Source: Bradyrhizobium sp. B097
GTDB lineage: Bacteria; Pseudomonadota; Alphaproteobacteria; Rhizobiales; Xanthobacteraceae
Length of the DNA: 64,000 nt
Assembly: GCF_038957035.1 (NCBI RefSeq)
Contig: NZ_CP152412.1
Location: forward strand, 5,452,501-5,516,500
Direction: 5' to 3'
The notes beneath the pieces are model-generated. The model was not told the origin of the DNA, ran no database searches, and saw nothing but the letters and a program-made list of their open reading frames with translations. Of this stretch, positions 36,001-43,266 are shown in pieces (the first letter of the stretch is position 1; every line of letters begins with the position of its first letter). The position numbers were made by a program, and so were the translations under genes.

Positions 36001-39000
36001 AGATCATCCTTGTCCCCAGGGGCACTTTCGCTGACGATCAAAACGTCGTTGCCCAACCCGCCATACTGAAGATCGCTGCCTGCCTTGCCGTCGATAATGT
36101 CGTTACCCGCCTCTCCATAGAGATTCTCGGAGATGGCCGAGCCGGTAATCACATCGTCCCCTGGCGTTCCGGCAAAGAATGGGGACGTCGCCCCCGCAAT
36201 CGTGGCACGATCCCATTCGGTGCCGTTGCCGAAACGAATGATCTCGATTCCCCGCCCCGGAGCATGGAAATCGTCGGCGAATTGGCCGACGATCCGGATC
36301 GCTTCCCCCGTGTCCCTGATCGTGATCAGGAGATCACTGCCCGCACGGCGAAGCTCGACCTCGGCAGGATTGATGTCCTTCAGGATAAGAGAATCGGAGA
36401 GGGTGTTTCCTCCCGCAGCCTGGTCATCGATCGTGTCGTTGCCATCGCCCTTGCTATAGATGTAGGTGTCGCTACCGTCTTCCAAGCTATGATTTGAAGT
36501 GGAGATCAAATCGTCGCCCTTACCGCCCTCGAACGTGTCGTTCCAGGTGCTGCCGTTGAGCACGTCCGGACCGTCAGTGCCGCGGTACCAAGCCTCCTGT
36601 TGGATGCGCACCCGATCCCATTGGGTGCCGTCGGCAAAGCGAATGAGCTCCATGCCGTGTCCTGGAGCACGGAAGTCGTCATCGAACTGGCTAATGATCC
36701 GAATTGCCTCTCCTGTGTCCTTGATCTTGATCAGGAGATCACGGCCCACCCGGCTAAGCTCGACTCCCTCAGGATTGATGTCCTTCAGGATGAGAGTATC
36801 GGGAAGCGTGTTTCCACCCACGGCCTGGTCATCGATCGTGTCGTTACCGTCGCCTTTGCTATAGATGTAGGTGTCGCTGCCGTCTTCCAAACCATGATTT
36901 GAAGTAGAGATGTAATCGTCACCCTTGCCGCCCTCGAACGTGTCGTTCCAGGTGCTGCCGTTGATCACGTCCCGCCCGTCAGTGCCGTGGTACCAGGCTT
37001 CCTGCTGGATGCGAACGCGATCCCACACGGTGCCGTCAGCGAAACGAATGACCTCAAGTCCTTGCCCGGCTGCGCGGTAATCATCAGCGAACTGGCCGGC
37101 GATCCGAATCGTCTCGCGTGTTTCCTTGATCAAAATCAGGAGATCATTGCCCACGCGGCTCAACACGGCATCGGCAGGATTGATGTCCTTCAGGACGAGG
37201 GTATCGGAAAGCGTGGTACCACCTGACGCTACCGCTCCATCATCGATGGTGTCGTTCCCGTCGCCTTTGCTATAGATGTAGGTGTCGCTGCCGTTCTCGA
37301 AACCATGGTTTGAGTTGGTGAGGACATCGTCACCTTTGCCGCCCTCGAAGGTGTCGTCTCCCGTTCCTCCATCGAGATAGTCTTTTCCGGCATCTCCATA
37401 CAGATAATCGTTACCGCTCCCGCCAATGAGCTGATCGAGATCGCCGCCGCCGTGCAACTCGTCATTGCCGTCGCCACCAATCAGAACGTCGTTGCCGTCA
37501 ACTCCACTGAGAAGACTGCGATCGCCCCAGAGAATGTCATCTCCCTGCCCTCCATCCAGGATATCATCTCCGAGGCCACCGATCAGGAGGTCGTTGCCGC
37601 CAAGTCCGGATAGCGTGTTGTTGCCGGCTCCGTTCAGGCTCCCGTCACCTCCGATGTCGAAGTCTCCGTTGATAATATCGTTGTAGTAGTCGTGACCATC
37701 ACGGTCGACAAACCCGCGATAGGAGTCATTCGATCCAAAATGATACTGTCCGTAGGCGTCTCCGTAGTGTCCGAATTCGTCGTAGAAATAGCTATAGATC
37801 AGGGTTTGCGTCCCATCGACGTTCCGATAGAACGAAAACGACGTGATATCCCGCCCGAGATAGTCCTGGCCGAGACGCTCGAAGATCGCCTGCCGGTCCC
37901 AAGTCACGCCCCCTGCGAATTCGATCGACTCGATGCCCCAAGATGTCATGCTCCAGTCGTTATGGAGATTGCGGACACTGTTGAGCATATTGTCGACTTG
38001 GATTGTCTCTCCCGTCGACAGGATGGTGATTAACAGGGTGTCTCCCTGGCTGGAGAGGCGGACATTGTCCGGCGAAACGTCGCTCAGTCGCAGAACGTCT
38101 CCAGCGGAAGGCAAGCTTTCGGCGATGCGATCGTTGCCATCGCCCTTCTGCCAGATATAGAGATCGGCACCGTCGCTGCCGTCCAGCACGTCATCGCCCT
38201 TCCCTCCGAGAAAGACGTCATCGAGCCGCGATCCGACCAGCGAATTGCCGGTATCGTCTCCGCGGAACCAGGCCTGCTGCTGTATCTGATCACGATTGAG
38301 CGTCACGCCGTCGGCAAATGTGATGCTGTCGATCCCCTGCGCATGACTGCGCCAATCGTCAGTCGAAGCCGTATGATTGAAGAAGTTGGTGTCGTTGATG
38401 AGTTCTCCCGTTGAGAGAATCTTGATCAGCAGCTGATTCCCAACGCGCGACAATTCGACGTCTGCACGATTGATATCGGTCAGAACCAAGCGGTCCGCGG
38501 TCGACTCGGTCCAATCATCGATTGTGTCGTATCCATCGCCTCGGCCATAGAAAATGGTGTCATTGCCATCGCCCGGCCGGATCAGATCGTCTCCCTTGCC
38601 TCCATGAATGACATCATTGCCTGCGGAGCCGGTGATCAGGTTGCCGTATCCGTCGCCGCGATACCAGCTCGCGTTCTTGATCTGCGTCCGATTCCATTCC
38701 GTCCCATCGACAAAGCGCAGAATATCGATGCCCTGTCCGGCGAAGAAGCCCTCGACCGCTACCGTTTTTTGTGTCCCCGTGACGCGGATCAATAGATCAT
38801 CGCCGATCCGGTCGAAGGTGAGGTCTGCTGAATTCAGATCGGTAAGTACCAGTCTATCAGTATCCGTTGTCGGCCCAGTGTCCTTGATCCATAGATCGCC
38901 GTCCTGCTTGCCATAAACGTAAATATCGCTGCCGGCGCCGCCACTGACAGCGTCGCCACCACCGCCACCGATGAACACGTCTTGGCCAGAAGTGCCGCGA

Positions 39001-41351
39001 ATGCTTTCAGCCGCCGTGGTTCCGACAAGCGCGGTTCCGTCGACGATATGAGACGAAATGTCGTGCAGAACGGCATCTGAGATAACGCCGAGATGGGGGA
39101 GGACGGTGCTGGCATAGGCCTGCCGATCCCCATTAAAGGCAATGGCTATCATGCCGTCTAGACCTAGGAGAGCCCGCTCGAGATAAGATACTTGAGCTCC
39201 CGCGTGCTCCGGCATCACCGTTGTAATCAGGTCGACGACCAACCCAATATTGCCGGGCGTGTCAGGCGCCGGATCGCCTGCCGCAGGCTGCGACAGCTCC
39301 AACAAGGAATAGAAGAAGTAGGGACTGCTTACGGCCGTGCTCATATCTCCGCCGCGCGCGACCACACTTCGCGCTACCTGCGATAGGAATGCGATTTCGA
39401 GAACGGATATGATGCTCTCGAAGCTCGCTTCGATGCTCCTGCCAGCGGAGAGAGATCCAGGATAGGTACGCAACTCCTGACCGTGCGCGCTCAGAACCTC
39501 ACGATAGGTGTCACCAAAGAAGGCCTCGACGAAGGCTAAATGCCGAGCATCAACGAATTCTCCTCGACTGCGCGGATCTATGCCGTCGACGCCGGCCCAT
39601 TCGAGCAGCAGGTCGCCAAGCGCCGCGCGCAATTCGGCCGGCGTCATTGAGGACGCCTGCTCGGTCAGCGACGTCCAGGCAGCGCGAAACTGCGCATCGG
39701 TCGTGGCCTTGTACGCGATCGAATAGATCTTGCCAGAGCCAGGCAGTTGCGGAAGGAGATCGACGCCATCTGCAATCGTAAAGCCGGGCGTCGTATCCGC
39801 ACGCGTATCTCGCTGGTCAGTCTGGAAGTAGATGGTCTGAGCGATCCCCGTCGTGCCATCCTCACGTGTGAATGAAGCCTGATATCCGACACCATTCCCC
39901 TCGTTGGTTCCGGACGCGGCCTGACGGACGAGCGATATCGACTTGATTCCCGCTTCGGCCAATGTCTGCAATTCGCCGGCGTCGGAGACGCCGTTCTGAT
40001 TCAAATCCCGCCAGATGCGAAGCTTTGCAAAGACCGGGTCGGAGGCATCAATGACTCCGTCCCCGTTCGCGTCGAAAGTTTCAAGCACCGCAAAGCCATC
40101 TTGCGTGGCCGATCCGAACAGTTCTGCTCCGCCGTCAACCAACCCATTCCCATTGACGTCGATTGCAAGAATTCCGTCATCTGGCGAGACCCAGCCAGTG
40201 CGCTGCGCGAAGCCATCGCCGTTGTAGTCGAAATAGACCGTTGAACCGAGCAGATTGGTGGTATGGACACCGTCTCCATTCAGATCGAGGATCAGGGGGT
40301 CTCGGAGTAAGTTGAGCAGCGGTGAGAAGAGATGGCTCAACGCGGCGCCGATGTCTGCTCCAACTAGTTGAGCGGCGTGTAGATATATCTCACCGGCCTG
40401 CGACCCGAAATAGGCACCGATCAATGCTGCGACCAGGATGGTTAGCTCGGCCAAGGCTCCCGGCGGAAACAAAATAGCCGCCAGAACCATGCCAGCGCCC
40501 ATGCCGAGCTCAGCTCCATAAAAGCCGCCGAGAACACGCCCGAGCATCCCGGCTTCCGTCGCCAGCGCTCCGTCTGTGTCCCCACTCCGCAATTGGGCGA
40601 CGGCCTTTTCTGTGCTTACCTTCATGTCGTAGAGGGCTAAGCCAATCCCCAGGGCACCGAGCGCTGCACCAAATGCGCGGACAGCTTGTGCGCCACTGAT
40701 GTCGGGCAACGGCACTTCACCGGAGGTGTTACTAGAGAACTTCGAAAGAAGGTCGACTATCGTTTCAGCGAAACCAGAGACCCTGTTCAACGTGAAGAGA
40801 TCTCTAACCCCCCGAAAGATTGCATCATCGCCGACCCCCGGCTCTCCTCGAAGCTTCAGGAGCGAGTCTAGACTTGATTCACGTCCGGCGACCGCATTCT
40901 TGTCGTAGTAGTCACCGATGTTGTCTTTGATATTTTGATAAGACTGAGCCTGCTTGTTGTTGATGAAGTCGGAAATCGCTGATCCAGAATTTACCTTAGA
41001 GTAGAACGCATCATCCATAAGGACTTTTGCGCCATCATAGTTTTTTGCGGCCTCCCATATGGATAAATCACCTGCATTTGGACGGGCACCTGTTAAAGGG
41101 TCAGTTGTAATTGCACCATCCCTTATCAGACTGTTTGTAATGGGGCTCGGATCAATAATGTAATTGCCAGGATTGTCTCTCCAAGCTTGTACTGCGGGAC
41201 TGAGAGTACCCGAAAGTTCATCCATGACGATTCGGGTCGAGTGTATCTCGTAGCTTGCAGATATTTTGGCAAGAATTACACTCCCAAGATCGCCGAGTTT
41301 CGAAAGACTGATGAGATAACTCGCGTCGATAAACACTATCGGCTGCGACAT
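30054..41351 (-). CDS. Giant type I-secreted RTX protein with N-terminal PIN-like domain and FrpC-type self-processing module
   Basis: A 3,765-residue protein. Residues 1-125 look like a PIN nuclease: Asp9 (VFIDASYLI), Glu45 (IVMDELSG), Asp95 (GDLSIWEAA) and Asp113/114 (VLMDDAFY) fit its acidic layout. Residues 225-330 are hydrophobic and Gly/Ala-rich. Asp351-Pro352 opens a segment (DPLILDLNGDG, DDGILAIDVNGNG, FDANGDGVIDASD) closely resembling the FrpC calcium-triggered self-processing module. RTX nonapeptides (GGxGxDxL), haemolysin-related repeats and a cadherin-like domain near 2005-2105 follow. The C-terminus (QLVQAMATYAAGNPGFDP) is typical of type I substrates. The ATG at 41351 has AGGGGA upstream. 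It ends the hlyB-hlyD-orf98 operon. Export is well supported; toxicity is inferred, and an adhesin role is the alternative. Confidence 0.85.
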   Translation of the reverse strand: MSQPIVFIDASYLISLSKLGDLGSVILAKISASYEIHSTRIVMDELSGTLSPAVQAWRDNPGNYIIDPSPITNSLIRDGAITTDPLTGARPNAGDLSIWEAAKNYDGAKVLMDDAFYSKVNSGSAISDFINNKQAQSYQNIKDNIGDYYDKNAVAGRESSLDSLLKLRGEPGVGDDAIFRGVRDLFTLNRVSGFAETIVDLLSKFSSNTSGEVPLPDISGAQAVRAFGAALGALGIGLALYDMKVSTEKAVAQLRSGDTDGALATEAGMLGRVLGGFYGAELGMGAGMVLAAILFPPGALAELTILVAALIGAYFGSQAGEIYLHAAQLVGADIGAALSHLFSPLLNLLRDPLILDLNGDGVHTTNLLGSTVYFDYNGDGFAQRTGWVSPDDGILAIDVNGNGLVDGGAELFGSATQDGFAVLETFDANGDGVIDASDPVFAKLRIWRDLNQNGVSDAGELQTLAEAGIKSISLVRQAASGTNEGNGVGYQASFTREDGTTGIAQTIYFQTDQRDTRADTTPGFTIADGVDLLPQLPGSGKIYSIAYKATTDAQFRAAWTSLTEQASSMTPAELRAALGDLLLEWAGVDGIDPRSRGEFVDARHLAFVEAFFGDTYREVLSAHGQELRTYPGSLSAGRSIEASFESIISVLEIAFLSQVARSVVARGGDMSTAVSSPYFFYSLLELSQPAAGDPAPDTPGNIGLVVDLITTVMPEHAGAQVSYLERALLGLDGMIAIAFNGDRQAYASTVLPHLGVISDAVLHDISSHIVDGTALVGTTAAESIRGTSGQDVFIGGGGGDAVSGGAGSDIYVYGKQDGDLWIKDTGPTTDTDRLVLTDLNSADLTFDRIGDDLLIRVTGTQKTVAVEGFFAGQGIDILRFVDGTEWNRTQIKNASWYRGDGYGNLITGSAGNDVIHGGKGDDLIRPGDGNDTIFYGRGDGYDTIDDWTESTADRLVLTDINRADVELSRVGNQLLIKILSTGELINDTNFFNHTASTDDWRSHAQGIDSITFADGVTLNRDQIQQQAWFRGDDTGNSLVGSRLDDVFLGGKGDDVLDGSDGADLYIWQKGDGNDRIAESLPSAGDVLRLSDVSPDNVRLSSQGDTLLITILSTGETIQVDNMLNSVRNLHNDWSMTSWGIESIEFAGGVTWDRQAIFERLGQDYLGRDITSFSFYRNVDGTQTLIYSYFYDEFGHYGDAYGQYHFGSNDSYRGFVDRDGHDYYNDIINGDFDIGGDGSLNGAGNNTLSGLGGNDLLIGGLGDDILDGGQGDDILWGDRSLLSGVDGNDVLIGGDGNDELHGGGDLDQLIGGSGNDYLYGDAGKDYLDGGTGDDTFEGGKGDDVLTNSNHGFENGSDTYIYSKGDGNDTIDDGAVASGGTTLSDTLVLKDINPADAVLSRVGNDLLILIKETRETIRIAGQFADDYRAAGQGLEVIRFADGTVWDRVRIQQEAWYHGTDGRDVINGSTWNDTFEGGKGDDYISTSNHGLEDGSDTYIYSKGDGNDTIDDQAVGGNTLPDTLILKDINPEGVELSRVGRDLLIKIKDTGEAIRIISQFDDDFRAPGHGMELIRFADGTQWDRVRIQQEAWYRGTDGPDVLNGSTWNDTFEGGKGDDLISTSNHSLEDGSDTYIYSKGDGNDTIDDQAAGGNTLSDSLILKDINPAEVELRRAGSDLLITIRDTGEAIRIVGQFADDFHAPGRGIEIIRFGNGTEWDRATIAGATSPFFAGTPGDDVITGSAISENLYGEAGNDIIDGKAGSDLQYGGLGNDVLIVSESAPGDKDDLNGGAGIDTADFSVFGAAVLIDLVNFQKEAQTTDTANLTTGTLRTIAQIEGVENVLGTAFDDQISGDAGANLLIGGAGSDTLDGRSGDDVIEGGDGADTLSGGMGDDRLSGGAGADVLNGGLGRDVLDGGSGDDVLSGGGDADTFLFGPDFGNDRITDFVPGAGATIQFDRGVFANFDAVIAAASQVGADVVIAAGAHGTLTLTGVNLTALSAADFSFRSFDNLAPTGIALAGGQVQENAAGGTVVGTLSTSDPNVGDTHTYAIVGGAADLFEIVGNQIRVKSGAAIDFEATPQLLLTIRSTDADGLSITSTVNIAVTDGPDIFTGTSGNDVLTGGVGADVLQGLGGNDRLEGKSGSDQYIYTAGDGDDRIVEAGALNDIDRLVLSAGIAPGDVRVGRSSLSTKDLVLRIGSTGTITLEGQLAEAAGSGIERIEFADGTAWDRSAILSHLEDGVVFGTSAAERLTGSNASETFESSGGDDTLEGYAGSDVYRFGAGSGNDVVIEDNVDGMDRVELIGLNPNAIETLRSGNDLVLRIIATGETLTLRNQFAWAQSGVEQIVFSDGTSWGRADVAARAEQRGTDGNDQIDGTNGDDLLNGGRGQDVIRGFAGSDTYLYRAGDGNDTIDDGADQAAEIDTLRLIDIAPGGVTLTRSGENLLVRVAATGEIITVAGQFRSGSSYTGIERIAFADSTVWDRATIAVNAWVRGTSGNDSLSLPADGVTVDAGKGDDAISVSGAGSDTIKFAKGDGHDTLDNPGSGYQRSDTLELTDILSSEVQLSRAGDQMVVTVTSTGDSFTVKYQFSGDGNSKGISHLKFADGTLWDRATIAANAAVRGTSGNDTISPPSDRTTIIPGLGDDRVVLTGTGADRIVFAKGDGHDTLDNSGSGYQRNDTLELSDILPSEVQLSRSGDQMIVKVPATGDSVTVVYQFFSGGSSVYGINYIRFADGTIWDRATIATNSPVRGTSGNDTISPPSDGTTIIPGLGDDRVVLTATGADRIVFAKGDGHDTLDNSGSGYQRNDTLELSDILPSEVQLSRSGDQMIVKVPATGDSVTVVYQFFNGGSSVYGINYIRFADGTIWDRATIATNAPVRGTSGNDTISPPGNGTTIIPGLGDDRVVLTGTGADRILFVKGDGHDTLDNSGSGYQRNDTLELSDILPSEVQLSRSGDQMIVKVPATGDSVTVLYQFFNGGSSVYGINYIRFADGTIWDRTKINTTAVESTAGYEIVLGTGNQLVNGDGKQHRYVYSTIGGNDVINDANSQSTLLMQDIASTGVTLSRIAGGDDVVLTVTSTGKTVTLKGEVSPYNTGLSVNFSDGVSWTTEQLKQKLLDLGTAANGGSIYGYDGRNDTLVAGLGDKYLNGKDGVDTYIYTSAGGNDVVDDNGGTLVMQDIASTGVRLSRDRDSWDMVLTVTSTGKTVTIKNEFSPYASGLGVNFFDGVSWTKDQIEQKLLDQASAANGGSIYGFDDRSDTLVAGLGDKYLNGKDRTDTYIYTSAGGNDVIDDNGGTLVMQDIASTGVTLSRDRDSWDLVLTVTSTGKTVTIKNEFSPYASGLSVNFFDGVSWTKDQIEQKLLDQASAANGGSIYGFDDRSDTLVAGLGDKYLNGKDRADTYVYTSAGGNDVVDDNGGTLVMQDIASPGVTLSRTLDSWDLVLTVTTTGKTVTIKNEFSPYNSGLGVNFSDANWSRDQIEQKLLDQASAANSGSIYGFDGRNDTLVAGLGDKYLNGKDGTDTYIYTSSGGNDVIDDNGGKLVMQDIASSGVMLSRNTGNYDVTLAVISTGKTITLKNELSPYNNGLGISFSDGVSWSRDQVRDAATTFTWVGSTSNATLTGNAYGTNVFQFGSGQEVANGGARSNFYQASSSTGQAAINLPTATGAKNELDFVGGISNDQLWFERSGDNLLVDLLGTSTSVTVNGWFAGAGAQLQEITAGGLKIDSQVSQLVQAMATYAAGNPGFDPTSSSIHTLPNDASLQGTMSAAWHA
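30640..32330 (-). repeat. Tandem 366-bp coding repeats (about 4-5 copies)
   Basis: Successive copies of a 122-residue unit (YGFDDRSDTLVAGLGDKYLN, then VLTVTSTGKTVTIKNEFSPY) lie at an exact spacing of 366 bp (for example 31143, 31509 and 31875), with one spacing of 363 bp. Nucleotide identity between neighbours is high, pointing to recent duplication or gene conversion. The copies correspond to about residues 3007-3570 of the RTX protein. Confidence 0.88.
32340..33900 (-). repeat. Tandem 387-bp coding repeats (three near-identical, one diverged)
   Basis: A 129-residue unit (VRGTSGNDTISPP, then GLGDDRVVLTGTGADRI) recurs at exactly 387 bp (anchors at 32379, 32766, 33153 and 33540). The first three copies are nearly identical at DNA level, the fourth has diverged. 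This covers about residues 2484-3003. Confidence 0.9.
36180..37340 (-). repeat. Tandem 405-411-bp coding repeats (three copies)
   Basis: A 135-137-residue unit (GTDGRDVINGSTWNDTFEGG, then DGSDTYIYSKGDGNDTID) repeats with anchors at 36511, 36916 and 37327. It covers about residues 1337-1724, with clear but lower similarity than the 387-bp block. Confidence 0.82.
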
Positions 41352-41395
41352 GGCGGCTTCCCCTGAGGTAATTCGTTTCTCTACAGTCGTACTGA

Positions 41396-41692
41396 TTAGG
41401 AGCCGCTCTTAGCGGCATCGATTTCGGCCCGAATTACCTTGCGTACGTCGATGAGCAAGCGGTTTTCGGCGTCGGGTTTGTTCTCGGCTTGCGCGAGAAA
41501 CGGCATATCCGGCAAGACGACGGCAAGTGCGCGCAAGATAGCCGTTTGTTCTCGTGCATGTTCATCTGCGAGAGGATCCTCGACTAAGGCCATCTTCTTC
41601 ATGATCTCCCAGATACCAGGAGAGTAGCTCTCCAAGGCGGCAATTGTTTCCTGGATCTGCTCGTCGGTGTAAAACGTGCCCATGACAACCAT
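41396..41692 (-). CDS. 98-aa acidic helical protein preceding the RTX gene (candidate immunity or accessory protein)
   Basis: Unrecognised family. The protein is rich in helix formers and acidic residues (TDEQIQETIAALESYSPGIW, then ALVEDPLADEHAREQ) and has no signal peptide or membrane segment, so it should stay in the cytoplasm. Either the ATG at 41692 or the one at 41683 (with GAG about 9 nt upstream) may be the start. It ends 44 nt before the RTX start and follows hlyD by 116 nt in the same direction, so it belongs to the secretion operon. It also shares the lower GC of the first part of the RTX gene. By position it could neutralise the PIN-like domain before export; a secretion chaperone is the main alternative. 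Confidence 0.72.
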   Translation of the reverse strand: MVVMGTFYTDEQIQETIAALESYSPGIWEIMKKMALVEDPLADEHAREQTAILRALAVVLPDMPFLAQAENKPDAENRLLIDVRKVIRAEIDAAKSGS

Positions 41693-41808
41693 CTCACATT
41701 GAGGTTTGAGCTCGCCGCATCATAGCGGTAAGATCGACGTTTGAGCCATCTCGAAGCAGAGTTTCGCTTCCTTCACTGCGACGGCCGACCAGCCTGCGTT
41801 GATACGCA

Positions 41809-43266
41809 TCATCTCTCTCGCAAACTTTCCTGCTTGTATCGCATCACCGGCGACATCAGATACTCGATGATCCGCCGCGTGCCGGTCTTGATCTCGACGG
41901 TCACCGCCATACCCGGAGCAAGGCTGACGAGCCTGTCGTCGATCTGCATCTTGGTCCCATCGAGTGAAATCCGCGCGGCATAGACGAGCTCCTGCCCATC
42001 GGGCTCGCTGGAATCCGAGAGTGCGCCAGCCTTCTTCTGCGAGGCCTTCTTGTCACTCGGCTTATCTCTCACGATGGCGTCTTGCGACACGCTGATCACC
42101 TTGCCCTGCAGCAGGCCATACCGAGTGAAGTTGAACGTATCGATTTTCACTTCGGCGGACTGGCCCGCACTAACGAACCCGATGTCCCGGTTCGGGATCA
42201 TCGCTTCGGCTTCGATCCGGCTGTCCGCCGGCACGATGATCATCAGCTGCTGGGCCGCAGTGACCACGCCGCCGATCGTATGCAGCGCCAGCTGCTGGAC
42301 GGTCCCGTCGATCGGCGAGCGCAGAACCTGCTCGTTCATCTTGCGCTCGGCCTTGACCAGGTCCTGCGCCAGCTCCTCGACCTTCTTCTGGGCGTCGGAG
42401 AGATCGCTCAGGATCTGCCGCTCGAAGCCGGACTTGGTCTGTCCGAGCTGCTGCTCCAGCGCCTGCCGCGCGGCTTCAATTTCCACCAGCTTGCGGCTCT
42501 GAACCACCCGCTCGTTCTGCTGGTCAAGCATCCGAGCTTGCGCGTCGAGGTATGCGATCTGATTACCGTACTGGATCTGCATCGCTTCCCGGCGGATCTT
42601 TGCGGTCTGCTCGACCAGCGGCAGCGAAGCGTCGATCTTGGCGATGGCTGCTGCAATGGAATCCGCCTCGGCTCGCTTCTGCTCGATCTGTTGCGTGATC
42701 GATGCCATTTTGGCGAGCTGTTCAGCCGCCTGCGCCTGCATCGCGGCGCGGGTCCGCACCAGATCTCGCTCCGAGGCCCCGGCCGGCGCGGCAATGTCGC
42801 GTGCGCCGTCCAGTCGATCGAAATTGTCCCGCAGAGCACCAAGCCGCGCGACGTCGAGCTGCGCCAGGATCAGGTCCTGGGAGACCCGCCGCTTCTCGGC
42901 CTGCGTGACGGTGCGATCGAGCTCGATCAGCACTTGCCCGGCCGCGACCTGGTCGCCGTCGCGGACGTGAATGGCCGAGACAGTACCCGCCTCGAGCGGT
43001 TGAATCGTCTTCGACCGACCGGTCGGCACGATCTTGCCCTGAGCTGTCGCGATGATGTCGACGTGGCCGAAGGTCGCCCAGGCGACGGCGATGGCGAAGA
43101 ACAGGATGATCGTGCCGCCGATGGCGCGTCCGACGGGCGAGGCCGGCGTCTCGATGATCTCCAATGCGGCCGGCAGGAACTGGCGCGCCGTGTCGGCCCG
43201 CGGCCGGCGGAACGGAACTACGTCCGCCGTCATTTGGCCCTTGGGCGGTGCATCAGCCAACGACAT
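41809..43266 (-). CDS. HlyD-family type I secretion membrane-fusion protein
   Basis: Periplasmic adaptor linking the ABC exporter to a TolC-type outer-membrane channel. The 485-residue protein has a short cytoplasmic N-terminus and one membrane helix (GGTIILFFAIAVAWATFGHV, about residues 47-66). A lipoyl half-motif (GTVSAIHVRDGDQVAAGQVL), a long coiled coil (about residues 140-320) and the C-terminal barrel follow, ending ISLDGTKMQIDDRLVSLAPG and MAVTVEIKTGTRRIIEYLMS. It overlaps hlyB by 14 nt. No TolC-type gene is in the window, so a chromosomal one must be used. Confidence 0.93.
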   Translation of the reverse strand: MSLADAPPKGQMTADVVPFRRPRADTARQFLPAALEIIETPASPVGRAIGGTIILFFAIAVAWATFGHVDIIATAQGKIVPTGRSKTIQPLEAGTVSAIHVRDGDQVAAGQVLIELDRTVTQAEKRRVSQDLILAQLDVARLGALRDNFDRLDGARDIAAPAGASERDLVRTRAAMQAQAAEQLAKMASITQQIEQKRAEADSIAAAIAKIDASLPLVEQTAKIRREAMQIQYGNQIAYLDAQARMLDQQNERVVQSRKLVEIEAARQALEQQLGQTKSGFERQILSDLSDAQKKVEELAQDLVKAERKMNEQVLRSPIDGTVQQLALHTIGGVVTAAQQLMIIVPADSRIEAEAMIPNRDIGFVSAGQSAEVKIDTFNFTRYGLLQGKVISVSQDAIVRDKPSDKKASQKKAGALSDSSEPDGQELVYAARISLDGTKMQIDDRLVSLAPGMAVTVEIKTGTRRIIEYLMSPVMRYKQESLRER

